Assembly: GCF_937616625.2 (NCBI RefSeq)
Contig: NC_065572.1
Location: forward strand, 73,158,653-73,222,652
Direction: 5' to 3'
DNA length: 64,000 nucleotides
Source: Mercurialis annua
Taxonomy: Eukaryota > Streptophyta > Magnoliopsida > Malpighiales > Euphorbiaceae
Positions 1 to 12,340 of this stretch are shown piece after piece. Each line of letters starts with the position of its first letter. Positions within the stretch are counted from its first letter, which is position 1. Position numbers and translations under genes: made by a program. The notes beneath the pieces were generated by a model, which was given only the letters and a program-made list of their open reading frames with translations, was not told the DNA's origin and made no database searches.

Positions 1-763
1 ACCGTCTACGGATGGACAACATGTGGCAACGCAGAATCTCACTAAAGATGAAACGCCGCCCACAAACATACGAAACGACTCGCCCGTATAAAAGAACTCA
101 GCTCCAAAAGAGCTAAAATCCACTAAGGCATAAATGCCAAACTACTTCAGCTCACTTGCGGGGGGGCTAATGATGGATACCGAATCCTACTGAAAGTATA
201 ATGGAGCCGAGTTGCAGGGGATCCACTCTCAGGCGACGCCGGACTCCCCCTGAAGACCGAAAGATACGGAGGAGATGCCGAATCTCTAAGATTCGGTAAT
301 ACACTAATAAAGACCGAATCCCACATGGTCCGCCAAGAGCGCGTCAGGTCCGGGATTCGGGTAAACGACTGAATATGGAAATATTGTCCTATTTGGACAC
401 AAACACTACATATGGAAGGATAAGCTCTACTTTAGGAAGATAAGACTATTTAGGAAGACGTTCCTAAATAGGACTCTTATCAGATTAAGGTAGATCTCGA
501 CAAATCAGGAGAATCCCTACGATACGGCCGAATCCCTACAAAGTAGGATTCACCTGCCTAATACAACTCTACTAGGTATATTCGACTACTATAAAAGGAG
601 CGCGAGGTATGCCTAGAATCACAATTACATTCATATACTCAAAACGCTGCTCAAAGCTCTAAACTGACTTTAGCATCGGAGAGTTAATCGGACAACCACC
701 GTCCGGTTAGCTTCTACCCTGTTTTGCAGGTTCACTCACCGGTTCAGAAGGCAGACTCCATCA
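1..763 (+). mobile_element. LTR fragment or solo LTR, Ty3/gypsy (Tat-like)
   Basis: GC-richer DNA than its flank, with LTR signals in order: a TATA box (CTATAAAAGG, about 591-600), then a GACTTTAGCATCGGAG motif near 666-681, then a pyrimidine-rich stretch ending TTTTGCAGG and a CA end near 763. The LTR of the retrotransposon at the right edge of the window has the same order (TATAAAAGG, GACTTAAGCATCGGAG, TTGTGCAGG), so the two belong to related families. No primer-binding site or gag follows; AT-rich host DNA starts at once. It is therefore the right end of a 3' LTR or a solo LTR. The left part lies outside the window, so the target duplication cannot be tested. Confidence 0.6.
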
Positions 764-773
764 AGATTGTCTA

Positions 774-1031
774 GTTTCAATTTGAAAATCAGTTTTCGAA
801 TTTAAAATTTTACAACAAGAATTGCGTTCTTCGAAATTTTTTATAAACAGATCTCAACTATAAAACGACATTTTTAAATCTTCTACATTCAAGTTAATCT
901 CCACTTTAGCAGTGTAGGTCACTTGTGGGAGAAAAACTATTGTCTCAAGTTTTAAATCGCTATAAATGAGTATGAGTCGAACCCGTGACCTCCCTTAAGT
1001 AAAAAAAATGCTTTACCAACTCACATGCGCC
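774..1031 (-). mobile_element. tRNA-derived SINE
   Basis: Read on the minus strand from 1031, the sequence has a pol III box A-like stretch (TGAGTTGGTAAAGC, 1023-1010) and a box B-like stretch (GGTCACGGGTTCGACTC, 990-974), spaced as in a tRNA head. Beyond the tRNA-like part it runs about 150-200 bp into a T- and A-rich tail without coding capacity. A tRNA gene is excluded because there is no foldable acceptor or anticodon stem: the middle is a run of T. The 3' limit is not clear, and I found no convincing target duplication. Confidence 0.55.
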
Positions 1032-1243
1032 TTAAAAATTACTTTAAATCATTAAAATACATATTTATTTCAAAACAGATACCTATATTTCGTGATAAAT
1101 TTAATAGGATGTAAATTTTTGTTGTTCACTTATGCAATACATTATTAGAAATCATTTAGTTATATATCGTTGTCGGAAAAGTAGATGTTTAATTACAAAA
1201 ATAATTTTTTAAAAATTCAATTACCATTGTTTAAAATTGTATA

Positions 1244-1546
1244 CACTCTCTTCGATCCATAATATTTATCGTATTTGATAAATTGTTTTACTCCATAATA
1301 TTTGTAACTTTAGAATTTTATGAAAGTATTTATCGCTATTTTTTCAAGTTTATTTCTTATTGCTTTAAAAAAAAATCCCTAACAATAAATAACTTAGTAA
1401 TTTTAAAATGACTAGTTAAACATAAAAATAGTAGTAATTAATATAGACATTTTAGTAAAATATGTACTATAAATTAAACTATATTTATCATTTTTCTAAT
1501 TTATGTGAAACGACCAAATGCGATAAATATTATGGATCGGAAGAAG
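1244..1546. mobile_element. Stowaway-like MITE
   Basis: 303 bp flanked by TA on both sides (1242-1243 and 1547-1548). The ends are inverted repeats of about 25 bp: the left begins CTCTCTTCGATCCATAATAT and the right, reverse-complemented, begins CTTCTTCCGATCCATAATAT. This matches the TA target and CTCCCTCCG-type ends of Stowaway (Tc1/mariner) MITEs. The interior is AT-rich and non-coding. It sits 24 bp from the hAT element to its right. Confidence 0.7.
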
Positions 1547-1570
1547 TATTTTTTTTTGGTACCACCTTGC

Positions 1571-4500
1571 TAGGGCAGAGCATCGGTCGGGTCGGTTTGG
1601 TTCGGTTCTAAAAATGTCAAAATTGAGGGTATCGAAGTATTAAATATTTGAAACCAAACCGTTTTAAAAATTACATTAAACCGAGATTTTAAATCACCAA
1701 AATTTTTCCTCGATTCGGTTCGGTGTCGGTTTTTTAAATTGTTATGGGCCTCTACCGAAGCCCAACAAATTGAAGTCCAATTATATTAAAAAGGCCTTTT
1801 TTGATTATAAAAACTAATTGCTATAAAACATTCACAAATGCAAACATAACCAGTTAAATCTGTTTATAAGTTACAACACAATTGACAATTGCTATAAAAT
1901 TACAGAGGAAGCAAATCTATACAAGTTATACTATATAACTTATATGCAAAAAATAATTACCTATACTATTACATACATTTGTGTCCTGAACTTATATGCA
2001 AAAAAAAATAATGAACTGAAAATTAAAACATCAGTTTCATTGATCAATGTTTCAAGCCTTCAAGGCATCCAGGCATCAAAAATTGCCTATGATCACAGAT
2101 TCACAGAAGGAGGAGGAGCAACACAGAATAATAATTCAAGACTAAAGTCCTGAAAGTTAAACAATTCTTCATTTAGTTTTGAGATCAGATCAGACTATTT
2201 AGTATTTACAAATTACTACTAAGAAAAATAAAACATTTTAAAAAAAAGGCTCAGATATAAAAGATTATAATCATTATTAGGCGATCCAATTCGCACGGTT
2301 GCACTAAGCAGCATCATCATGCAAATCAGAAGGCCTAATGTGAAGTAGATAAGGTGGAAGCATCATCATAGCCAAAAATTAAAAGTTTAAACTGGAAAAT
2401 TGAAGTTTAAAACAAACAAAATCCAAAAACCAAATCAAAAGTTGAAGTTCATAACACATAGTCAAAATAGAAATAGTTCAATGAAGTATTAAACTAATGA
2501 AGTTTGGTAAGTTTTAAAGAGGTATTTAAAACATTAAAAGTTTGGTAAGTTTCAAAAATTATAAGTTTTAAAAAGGTATTTAAAACATTAAAAGTTTGGT
2601 AAAATATAGAGTAAATAGCAAATTTGAGAATCAGGATTCAGTCTTCTACCTTTTCAATTGCCATGCAAGCCCAGTCTCAAAAATAGAACTTCAGAAGGGG
2701 CAAGATGATACTTCAAAAGGGACAAAAACAGATCAGGCACATAGCTTCACATTTGTTTCCACCACCAAAAAACAAAATACCACTTAGAAAGAGTCAACAG
2801 ACTCCCTCACATTGGCAAGTCTGCATCAAATGAGAGCAGGTACAGATTAGTATCCAAACAGATAAACAAAAAATTTCAATAAAATTAGTAAAAGGAGAGT
2901 GAGAATGCATAACCTTACTCAAAAGGTTCAAGCTCGTCCAGACATTCCTCAACCACAAGAGGGATAGTTTCTGCTCTGAGCCAATCCTGGGCTCACACTA
3001 AAGCTCCCACAATTCTTGGAGTTAAAGAACTCCTAAAACAATCTAACACTCTGTCATAGGTACTGAAGGCAGATTCAGAAGCAACAGTAAAAATTGGGAC
3101 ATCAAGGATATCTCGAGCCATCCTCGAAAGGATTGGAAATCTTACAGCATTCTGCTTCCACCAGTTCAATACATTAAAGGCATCATCATTCTCAACAGAT
3201 GCCTCGGTCAAGTATATTTCAAACTCAGATTTCCTTTGCCCAGTTTCTGCAAGCTCCTTATTAAGTTCAGCTAATTTAGCCTTCATCAAAGAGGTATGCC
3301 TCTTTGCAGGATGAGGCACTGGCAAAATTGGCACTTTACTAGAAACAGTCCCCTCTTCAGGCTGAGTCGAACTAAAATGAAAGCTTCCAGCTCCAGACAA
3401 ACCATTCAAGTAGGCATTTCGATACTCATCAAACAAGACATTTAACTCATATTTCACAGTCTCAAACAAAATAGAACCATTCTCTTTCCCAAACATACTA
3501 GACACAGAAAACAACATATCATTCAATTTAGAGGTAGGATCAAAAATATATGAGAAAAAAAATCAATTTGTTCATCTTACGAGGATCACCCCAATACTTG
3601 TTCAATTTCTCTCTCATTCTCATGCCCATCTGCTTAATTTCTACATCATCACTAGCAGTCATCTCATCTAACATGATAGACATATCACATACCTCCAAGT
3701 AATGCAGGTTTAATGTCACATATAAAGAGCCAGATATTCGTAGTGTAGTGATATAAAAATAAGATAGGCGAGTAGAAAACTTCTTAACAGTTTGCCAATC
3801 ATGAATATTAGGTATGTTTTCTGCATATCATTCCTAAAAGCTTCATTCACTCCCTCAAAAGAGTCGAACACATAACATGCAGCAGTATCAAGCATAAGAT
3901 AGGTGAAATTCCATTTAATAGGCACATTAAGGCAAAGAGATTTTTTAGTACCCAGTTTAGCTTCATTAGCAAGATCTTTAAATTGTTTAAGCCTAAATGG
4001 ACTATTCCTGATATATCTAATGCAATCTCTTACTTTTTTGACAGAAGAATTCATATCTTTCAATCCATCAGACACTACAAGATTGATAACATGCGCGATA
4101 CACCTCATATGCATATATTGGCATTTGGAAACATCAGTGCCCCACAATAGCATTTTCTTTTTAAAAGCAACAATAACAGTATTGTTATTTCCAGCATTAT
4201 CCATTGTAACAGTAAAAACATTTTTCAAACCCCAAGCTAGCAAACAGTTTTCTAAGGTCTTACTAATGTAATCACCTTTGTGGCCACAGACAGGAACAAG
4301 GGACAAGATTCTCTTATGTAGCTTCCACTGATTATCAATCCAATGACATGTTACACACATGTAATTGATCCTTTGTATACTAGTCCAGGTATCAGTAGTA
4401 ATACAAACCTTTTGGCTTTAATTTTTCAAAAAAGTTTTCAGTTTTAACCTTTAATTCAGATACAACTGATAACAGTCTCTGTTCATAGTCCATCTAGAAG

Positions 4501-6268
4501 GGATAACAAACATATGGCATGCAATGTTCATCAGTCTCCTAAAGCCAGGACCCTCCACAAATCTAAAAGGAAGCTGATCTATAATAAGCATGTACGCAAC
4601 AACATCCCTAATAGCCTGTTGTGAAAATTTCCATGTACCTAACTGGCCATTTCCTTCATCCCCCATCACATTTAATATCAGGATGCAGAGTAAGCAAAGC
4701 CTGCCTAGTATGCTTAGCGTGTGGATCTTTAAGGCATGCAAGATTATGTGATATAAGAGTTGATGTGCCATTTAGTTTAGTGTCAGAATTATACACTTTA
4801 GCACAATATAAACACGTATCCACAATCAATTTCCCAGATGATTCATCAACAATACGCTCAAAATGATCTCATACCTTTGATCTCATCACAATCTGCTTTC
4901 TTTTATTTATAGCTGGGTCATTTCCAGCCACATTTGCATCCACTCCTTGCTTCTCTTGAGTGGGCTTAGATGAGTCTTCGCCCACAGCAGCATGTTCCTG
5001 CTCAGGGCATGGCGGCGACGAATAAAGCAATCCATCACCAGCAGCACCCAGAGCAACAACATGCTCAACCTCAGAGTCAGACATCTGCACAAAGCACAAG
5101 CACAACAAATCAAACACAATAATCAAATACAAAAATCAGACAAAGAAAACAAAGCAAAAAAGATTAAAAAAAACTTACTAAAGCAAGTGGATGCAAACAG
5201 ATCAAGCAGATTTGAGATCAGGACAGGAACAAAATGAATCAAGTGAAGGCTCCCACCGATGATTACAAGAGTATGTGAATCTTCTTCCAGTGCAGAATCC
5301 ATAGCACAAACATAATAAGTTAGTTAATACAGAAACTGAGCAGCAAAAAAATACAAAACAGGAACATAGAAAAAAGGTGTTTGTTGTTCATAATACCTCA
5401 GTAATATCAGGGGATTCAGGGTCAGGGACTCAGCGAACGTCCACCATGGTTCCATTTTTCAAAAACAAACCATGAAAAGTGAAAAAAAATAGTATCAAAC
5501 ACCCGTCAATACTTTTCTCAAAAACAGAAAACATAGATCACAAAAAACAAAATAAAACATAGATCTAATAAACTTTCTTATTGTGGTTAAACAAGGGCTT
5601 CCACCAAGCCTCCATGTTCATAAAAGAACACATGCACAAAAGAAACACCAAGTAGCAAACATCAAAACGGTAAAAGAATAACCATAGAAGGTCAAAAACT
5701 ATAGGAATAGAAGAAGCTCACGATTTACAGAACAAGGAAGCAGGTTCATCGATCGCGAGTCACTTAAACCACCAAATGATTAAGAGAAATTGTATATGAC
5801 TAAGTATTATATGAGAGATTTGCAGTAGAGAGTAGAGAATAGTTAGGGTTTGAAACGATTAGAGAATTGAGAGAATGAGATGTTTTAGAGAGAGGTTAGA
5901 GAGAGGAGCGTATGAGAGGGAGAGAGAGTAAAAGGGGGCGAATGATTTTAGGGTTCAGAAATAAAATGGCTTTTATACCAAAGGCTTGAAATGAAACGGT
6001 GCGTTTCATATTAGGGTTAGGTCTTATCACTGAAACGGCGTCGGATGAACGCCTGAACCCTTTTTATAAAAACGACGTCATATAGCTGGTTCAGTGTTCT
6101 CGGTTTTTCGGTTTCTGGTTACCTCAAACCAAACCAAACACCAAAGTCCAAAGATTTACATATTTAACACCAAATCAGACCAAATTCACCGAATAACCAA
6201 CCCAAAGAATGAATTTCGGTCCGGTTCGGTCCGGTTTTTTGGACAGGTTCGGTATCTGTTCTGCCCTA
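1571..6268. mobile_element. hAT DNA transposon, degenerate
   Basis: 4,698 bp bounded by a perfect 8-bp target duplication, CACCTTGC, at 1563-1570 and 6269-6276. Both ends begin TAGGGCAGA (9 bp), which fits the hAT terminal consensus. Inside each end are repeats of CGGTTCGGT type, as in many plant hAT ends. The only recognisable coding content is a broken transposase on the minus strand (2915-5084). The left non-coding arm (2157-2600) contains a short tandem repeat centred on AAAGTTTGGTAA. The right arm (5085-6090) holds AT-rich DNA that probably includes the transposase promoter and leader, with GAGA-rich DNA near 5820-5930. Confidence 0.88.
2915..5084 (-). pseudogene. hAT transposase (BED finger, RNase H-like core, dimerisation domain), broken
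   Basis: The frame begins MSDSEVEHVV at 5084, just after a splice-acceptor-like TTTGTGCAG. An acidic lead runs into a BED zinc finger, but a TGA at 4871-4869 falls where family members have the conserved Trp before HFE. The finger and the next region continue in shifting frames (about 4868-4451). The catalytic core is readable at 4360-3716 (VTMDNAGNNN, then RCIAHVINLVV). The C-terminal hAT dimerisation region is at 3526-2993 (FPILSRMARDILDVP, VASESAFST), followed by another in-frame TGA before the final residues, which end at the TAA at 2917-2915. With at least two nonsense mutations and several frameshifts the gene cannot make transposase. Its closest type is the RICESLEEPER-like zinc-finger BED group. 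Confidence 0.82.
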
Positions 6269-6276
6269 CACCTTGC

Positions 6277-7202
6277 TATACCACATGACGTGTCTATAAT
6301 AATTAAAAAATAATTAGATTAAATTAATTAAAAAATGGTAGATTAAATAATTTTTTATATTTTTAGATATATTTTATTTTGGTAAAGATGCACTTTTTTT
6401 AGGAAAGTACATAATACTCTTTTAATTGAGAGATTTTTCCATATTAATTATTTGATTGTATTTGTTTTTCCAAAATAAGAATTTGTACTTTTCAATTGTT
6501 CGTTTCTTTCCACAGCTCACCTATTAAAGTATGATGGATCTTTTCCATTTTATCTTCCTTTGGGAAAAAAAATATCGGATACCATATGGTCATTTACTTA
6601 TGTTTCTTTATATGTATGCCTTATAATTTTAAATTTTCCTTAAAAATAATCTCTTAATAATCAATTTATTCAATAATAAAACAGAAATTAAAATTTGTAG
6701 TTTATGTTTATGCAATAATATCATTAATTTTGTTCAAGAAATTTGAAGATTTTTAAAGAGAACTTAAAAGGAAAATTACAAAAGAAAATCCAATAATAGA
6801 ACACTTATGATATTTTTTGAGACCGCAAATACTACATGATTGGCTAAAACAACACGTACGCGTCGGACTTAATTTTTTTTAAAAGCAACGTATTAATATA
6901 AAATACCAAAAAAACCCCAAAACAAACACAAAAATCCCAAATAAATCCTCAAGAGAGCGTGGTGGTATTTGAATCACCACTTTATTGTGAACAAAACCCT
7001 CTCTCTTTCGCTGAGCCCAAACCCTAACCCTTGGCGGCTGTGAAAATACTCTTCAGTCTCCCCCAGCACATCTTTTCCCCTTCTTTCCCTCTCAAATCTC
7101 AAACGTCTCTCTTCAAATTCCCAGTTTTCAATTTTTTTGGGGGAGATTTAGGGTTTTTCTGTAAGATCTAGGGTTTTTATTCGAGGTTTTAGTATCCAAG
7201 TC
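6277..7202 (+). promoter_or_regulatory. Promoter and 5' UTR of the ECT2-like gene
   Basis: AT-rich spacer without coding content up to about 6950. Close to the gene it carries CT-rich leader DNA and a telo box, AAACCCTAA, at 7019-7027. A second TAGGGTTT-type motif is seen in the leader (7150-7180, read in reverse). Telo boxes are common in promoters of plant genes for translation and RNA metabolism. The 5' UTR probably starts near 6980-7050 and ends at the ATG at 7203. Confidence 0.5.
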
Positions 7203-10200
7203 ATGGCTACTGTTGCTCCTTCTGCTGAGAGTATCCTTTTCTGATTTTATTATCTGGGTTTATCGTTATTTTTTGATTTGTATTCAGCTCGATCCGGGTT
7301 TTTTTAGTGTTTAATTAGTTTTTTGATGCTTAATTTAATTAGTGTTTAATTGGGTTTTGTTAGTGTTTAATTAGTTTTTTGATGCTTAGTTTAATTCGTG
7401 CTAATTGGGTTTTGTTAGTATTTAATTAGTGTTTAAGTACTGAATTAGAGAAGAGAATTGTTTTCCTTTACTTTACTTTTATATAGAAGCTGCAGATTTG
7501 CTTCAGAATTTGAGTTTGGATTCTCAAGCGAAGCCCTTGGAAATTCCTGAACCTACTAAGAAGGTGAAATGAAATTTGAATTTACTGTTGATTGATTGTA
7601 ATTTATAGGATTGATTTTAATAAGTGTATGTGTTGATGTGTTTAATTGTGTTTGTGTAGACTTCTGTTTACCAGTATGGGGCTGTTGAGTCTGGTGTTTC
7701 TGCTAATGGTCAGATCCCACAGGCGGACCGGTCGTTGACGCCGTTTTTACCTGATTTGATGGATCCAACCATGTGCTATGTTCCTAATGGCTACCACTCT
7801 CCTGCCGCCTATTACTGTAAGTTTATATGTCGTATAATTGACGGTTTATGTTCATAGCTCTATTTATCTGATTTGTGTTGGTTATTATTAGTATTCGGTA
7901 GAGTTTAATTTAGCGTGCTTGTATCTGTTTGTCGTTTCTTGTAGGTGTTGGTAGTGACTGGGAAGATTTCTCCAGATACGGAAACACAGAGGGAGTTGAG
8001 ATGGCATCAGTATGTGCTTCTTGAATTTGGTTTTTGTTGAGTGGCTATATTTATCATTGATGGCTTCATAGTTGGTTTTTATGAACAGTTTTAAGAGTCT
8101 TGGAATTGATTTGAAATTTGGTTATTGCATTTTTTTCAGGGGGTTTACGGGGACAATGGGTCTGTTATGTATCACAGCGGTTATGGTTATTCGCCGTACG
8201 GACCATATTCACCAGCAACTTCTCCTGTTCCAACAATGGGAAATGATGGTCAGCTTTATGGGCCTCAGCACTACCAGTACCCTCCGTATTTCCAGCCTCT
8301 GAACCCAACCAGTGGGCCATTCACTCCTAATCAAGCAGCAGCCACATCTCAACCGGAGACCACCTCTGTCGCTCCTGATCAAAAAGCCTTGCCTGTTGAT
8401 ACAGCCAAAGGGAATTCTACTGGAATTGTGAACAGTGGTGGAGCAAAGGGTAACACCGGTTCTACTCCTTATAAACCATTTTACCAGAATTCATCTCTTA
8501 ATGGATATGGTAGGGGCGTTTTGCCAGGTGGTATTAATGGTTCGGGTTACCAGGATCCAAGACTTGGTTACGATGGGCAGTACAGAAGCACAGGAATTAC
8601 GCCTTTCGCAAAGGGTAATAATGCTCCTTCTACAAAGAATAACAATTACCGTCAGCCTTCCAACTACATTGTAAGCTGTTTTTCCCTTATTTTTGAATTT
8701 TTCTTCCTGTGAGCCCTTTAATTCCATCTTATTTTGAGTATATGAGTAATGGTTAAGAGTTCAACTACTAAACTATTTCTACTGGGCTTTGTAAAATGAT
8801 TCTCCATTTTTTTGCTTTGCTGGTTTAATGACTTCTTTGTCGCGAAGAATAATAATGGTGCCGAGTTACTATTAGAATTTCTTGATATTTTTCATGCATT
8901 ACTAAGGTCTGTTGTTTTCTCCAACTATTCTCACTATTGTTTAATGATTCTGTCTATGCAGGGTTTGCAGCAGTCTGGTCCAATATCTAGTATGGGATCA
9001 GCTCATGGTTTTATGAACAGGATGTACCCCAACAAGTTCTATGGTCAGTATGGAAACACCTATAGATCTGGTATGGGGTTTGGACCTGGTGGTTATGATT
9101 CTAGAATGAATGCGCATGGGTGGTTGGCTGTAGATGGAAAATACAAACCCAGGGGACGAGGAAATAACTATTTTGGGTATCGCACTGAGAACATTGATGG
9201 TTTGAATGAGTTGAACAGGGGACCCAGGGCAAAGGGCTTTAAAAACCAAAAGGTCTTGACCCCTGTCACAATAGCTGTCAAGGGACAAAACATTCCAACA
9301 ATTGAAAATATTACTGAAGATAAAGACGAAGCAGTTCCAGAGCGGGAGAATTATAATAAAGCAGATTTTCAAGAGAGCTATGCTGATGCTAAGCTTTTTA
9401 TAATCAAGTCTTACAGTGAGGATGATGTGCATAAAAGTATCAAGTACAATGTATGGGCTAGCACCCCAAATGGTAACAAAAAGCTTGATGCAGCATACCA
9501 GGAGGCTCAGCAGAAATCTGGCGGCTGTCCTGTGTTTCTTTTCTTCTCGGTGAGTATAGATTGGGTTGATTTACTCATGTATATCTATGTATAGTTTTCA
9601 CTCGAATCCATTGGCTTTAGCAATTAAAATTATTTCTATCTTCACGTAGGTCAATACCAGTGGTCAATTCGTTGGTCTTGCGGAGATGGTAGGATCGGTT
9701 GATTTCCACAAGAACGTCGAGTACTGGCAGCAGGACAAATGGACTGGCTGTTTTCCTGTAAAGTGGCACATTGTAAAAGATATACCCAACAGTTTGTTGA
9801 AGCACATTACCCTTGAGAACAATGAGAACAAGCCTGTGACTAACAGCAGGGACACACAAGAGGTGATTACAATTACACTTGTCTACCTATTTTCAAAGCC
9901 CCTGTCATTGTCCCTCAGTTTCCCAATCTAAATTGCAATGTTTCGTGTGAATTTTTAGGTTAAGTTAGAGCAGGGGCTTAAAATGATCAACATATTTAAG
10001 GAGCACACCAGCAAAACATGCATTTTGGATGACTTTGGATTCTATGAGAAACGACAGAAGATAATTCAGGAGAAAAAGGCCAAGCAACAGCAATTCCAGA
10101 AACCTGTAAGTCCTCCCTTGCCTGCGAGTTACATTATTAGATAAATCTATGTGTTATTGTACATTTTACCTAGTGTTAATTAAAGTATTATATGGATCTT

Positions 10201-10481
10201 ATTTTTTGATTTACTCTTATTTTAAATTTGTGATTAAAAACTTGCAGGTAGTGGAAGTAAGACCTAATGATGAGAAGAAAGAACTGGTTAATGGTTCACA
10301 TGAGTCAGTGGAGTCTCCCTCTGAGGCGGCTAAGGAACCTTCTCCGGCTGTTCAGTCCAATGGGGACCTGAAGCATTTAGAGAATGGATTGACTAGTAAA
10401 ACTGAAGATGATACAAAGGTGAGTAAGCCAGTTGCCTTAGAGAAAAAAATTACTGCTAACGGGATTGCCAATGGTTATTAG
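7203..10481 (+). CDS. ECT2: YTH-domain m6A reader, ECT2-like
   Basis: Nine coding exons with GT-AG introns: 7203-7230, 7487-7563, 7660-7816, 7945-8009, 8140-8670, 8962-9549, 9650-9862, 9959-10105, 10248-10481. Phases close exactly and give 679 residues, near the size of Arabidopsis ECT2. The N-terminus [20 protein letters not shown] matches the ECT2/3/4 group. Residues 70-430 are a low-complexity region rich in Tyr, Gly, Pro, Gln and Asn. The YTH domain spans about 430-570; its aromatic cage Trps are visible in NVWAS (W451) and in YWQQDKW (W508, W513), and the conserved [18 protein letters not shown] follows. YTHDF-type proteins bind m6A in cytoplasmic mRNA and affect its stability and translation. 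The last exon is Glu/Lys-rich and poorly conserved. Confidence 0.95.
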
Positions 10482-11070
10482 CTTTTAGCATGCACCAGCA
10501 GTCCTATGGTCTTGTAAGAAATTAAAAGGTAATGCCATAAGTTTGCTGGAGGTATTATAACCGCTGGCGATCTCTATGAACCTTTGGACTGCTGTTGGGA
10601 AGCTCACTTGTTGATATACTTAAACTAAAGACAAATGGAGAATGACAGTGAGAATCTCTGGTTCCGGTTAGCCTTCGATGCGATGGATCTGTTCTAAATA
10701 GTGGTTAGCTCCTGACAAGTTTTCATTCCGTAGGAGTTTGGGTTTAGGGTTCTTCTCTTTTTTTTGGTGGCTTTTTTTATATTATTGTTTTGGTCTTTTA
10801 TTTTTTTTGACCTTTTTTCTTCTTATTTTACTTCAAACCTTATGTTGCCTTTTTCTGTTTATGATTAATATTTTTGTGCTTTTACCAGTGTGGTCAATTT
10901 CCTGCCTTGTAAATCTAGTTCAAGTTTAATGTGATTGTATTTGTAAAAGAGCTAGAAGCTTGGTGGGAAGGTGGTTCCAATATAGTGGAGTGAAAGAGTT
11001 CTATTTTTGCACCTATTTTATTACTGCTATTTCTTTTCTCTGATTATGCAATTTCAATATGTATTTAAAT
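10482..11070 (+). other. 3' UTR and downstream DNA of the ECT2-like gene
   Basis: Non-coding. It starts at the stop codon and runs through pyrimidine-rich DNA; T-rich and TTGTAAAT-type signals near 10905-10950 are plausible polyadenylation context. The block from about 10450 to 11070 is present a second time at 15648-16101, after the first eEF2 gene. Confidence 0.6.
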
Positions 11071-12340
11071 TATGGTATAATGCATTATTTGATCCCTGAA
11101 CTTTTACAATTTCGCCCATCTAACTTTCTATCCATCAGTTTAACTATTTGACATTTTGATTTTTCAATTTTATTGTTTAAACTTTAAAAGATCCTCAATT
11201 TAGATATACTTTCTGTTATATAAAACAATTAAAATTGATTGATCGGATTACAAAACAAATGGGATGAAAAGTCATACTAAAATATTATTTTAGATTGTAT
11301 ATTATTATTGTCTTTACTAATTTTCAGTTTTTCTATTAGTTTTTACTTAATCTTAAAATTCAAACATTTATTTGTTTAAATAACAGATTAAATAACTTTT
11401 TAGGTATTAGATTCAATCTTTGTGGATAGATACTTCCTTCATCATTATATAATTTAATTCATGATACTATATAGTTATAATTTTGTATATTAATGTTACA
11501 ATATTTTATACCAAAATTACACGAATTGTACATCGAAAAGTATAATTTGGTCACCTAAATCTAAAAAATTATGGCTTTTTTTTTTAAAATGTACCTGTAA
11601 GAGCATTCTAACGAGCTCTCTAAAATTACCAATTTTTTTATTTTAAGGAGTCTGATAATAAATTAGATGTCCAATAAAATTTTATTTTTTAAATTCAGAT
11701 TAGAGGGTGAAATGACTCTCCACATGTAGAGAGCCATTTTCACCCTCTATTTTATCTTTTAAGAGATAAGTTTTAAATTTAAAAAATAAATTGATTAGTT
11801 TTATTTTAAAATGTAATATTCTTTATTTTTAATACAAAAAATAAACCAAACTCATCAGTAAATCAATTACACTCAAAATATAGTTTCTATAAAACAAACA
11901 AAAAAATTATATGTTCACAATTTTATGAGATTTTTTTTCTTCCTCCTAGTTCCGAGTGCTATGGGGGTGTGCATTTGGTTGAACTAAACCTAATTGAGAT
12001 TTTTTTCAAAAAAAAAAAAACAAACCAAAATAAATCTAAAAGAAATTAATTTTTTAAGTTGAATTAAACTGAATTTATCGGATCGATTCAGCTTGGGTCG
12101 GTTTTTCCAACTCTTACGGTAGCTGGTGGATATCAGTGGTGGAATATCATAGTGGAGAACAAGCAATAGAGATGGAGAAAGAAAAAGGCAGTCACTTATT
12201 GTTGGAATATTTTTTATACAATTTACATGTAAATGCGACTGTTTTTGTCAAAAAAATGTTGCCTCTAAAATTAAAGTCGACAAATATTTTATAATTTAAA
12301 AAACAAGATATTTTCATAAAAAGCCAAAATATCGTCGGCA
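11071..12340. other. AT-rich spacer with a hairpin-bearing MITE remnant
   Basis: No gene seen. A near-perfect inverted repeat at about 11701-11749 (TAGAGGGTGAAATGACTCTC against GAGAGCCATTTTCACCCTCT) sits in a stretch that begins GAGCATTCTAACGAGCTCTC at 11602, resembling a common class of plant MITE. I could not define its ends. Near 11960-12110 there are GTGCATTTGGTT and GGGTCGGTTTTTCC motifs of a decayed hAT-like MITE. Confidence 0.4.

Noticed and set aside
960..1031. tRNA gene on the minus strand
   Set aside because: Only the pol III boxes fit; the anticodon arm is replaced by a T run and the acceptor stem does not pair. It is a SINE head.
11940..12130. hAT MITE near eEF2 copy A
   Set aside because: One end-like GTGTGCATTTGGTT only; no matching end or 8-bp duplication found.
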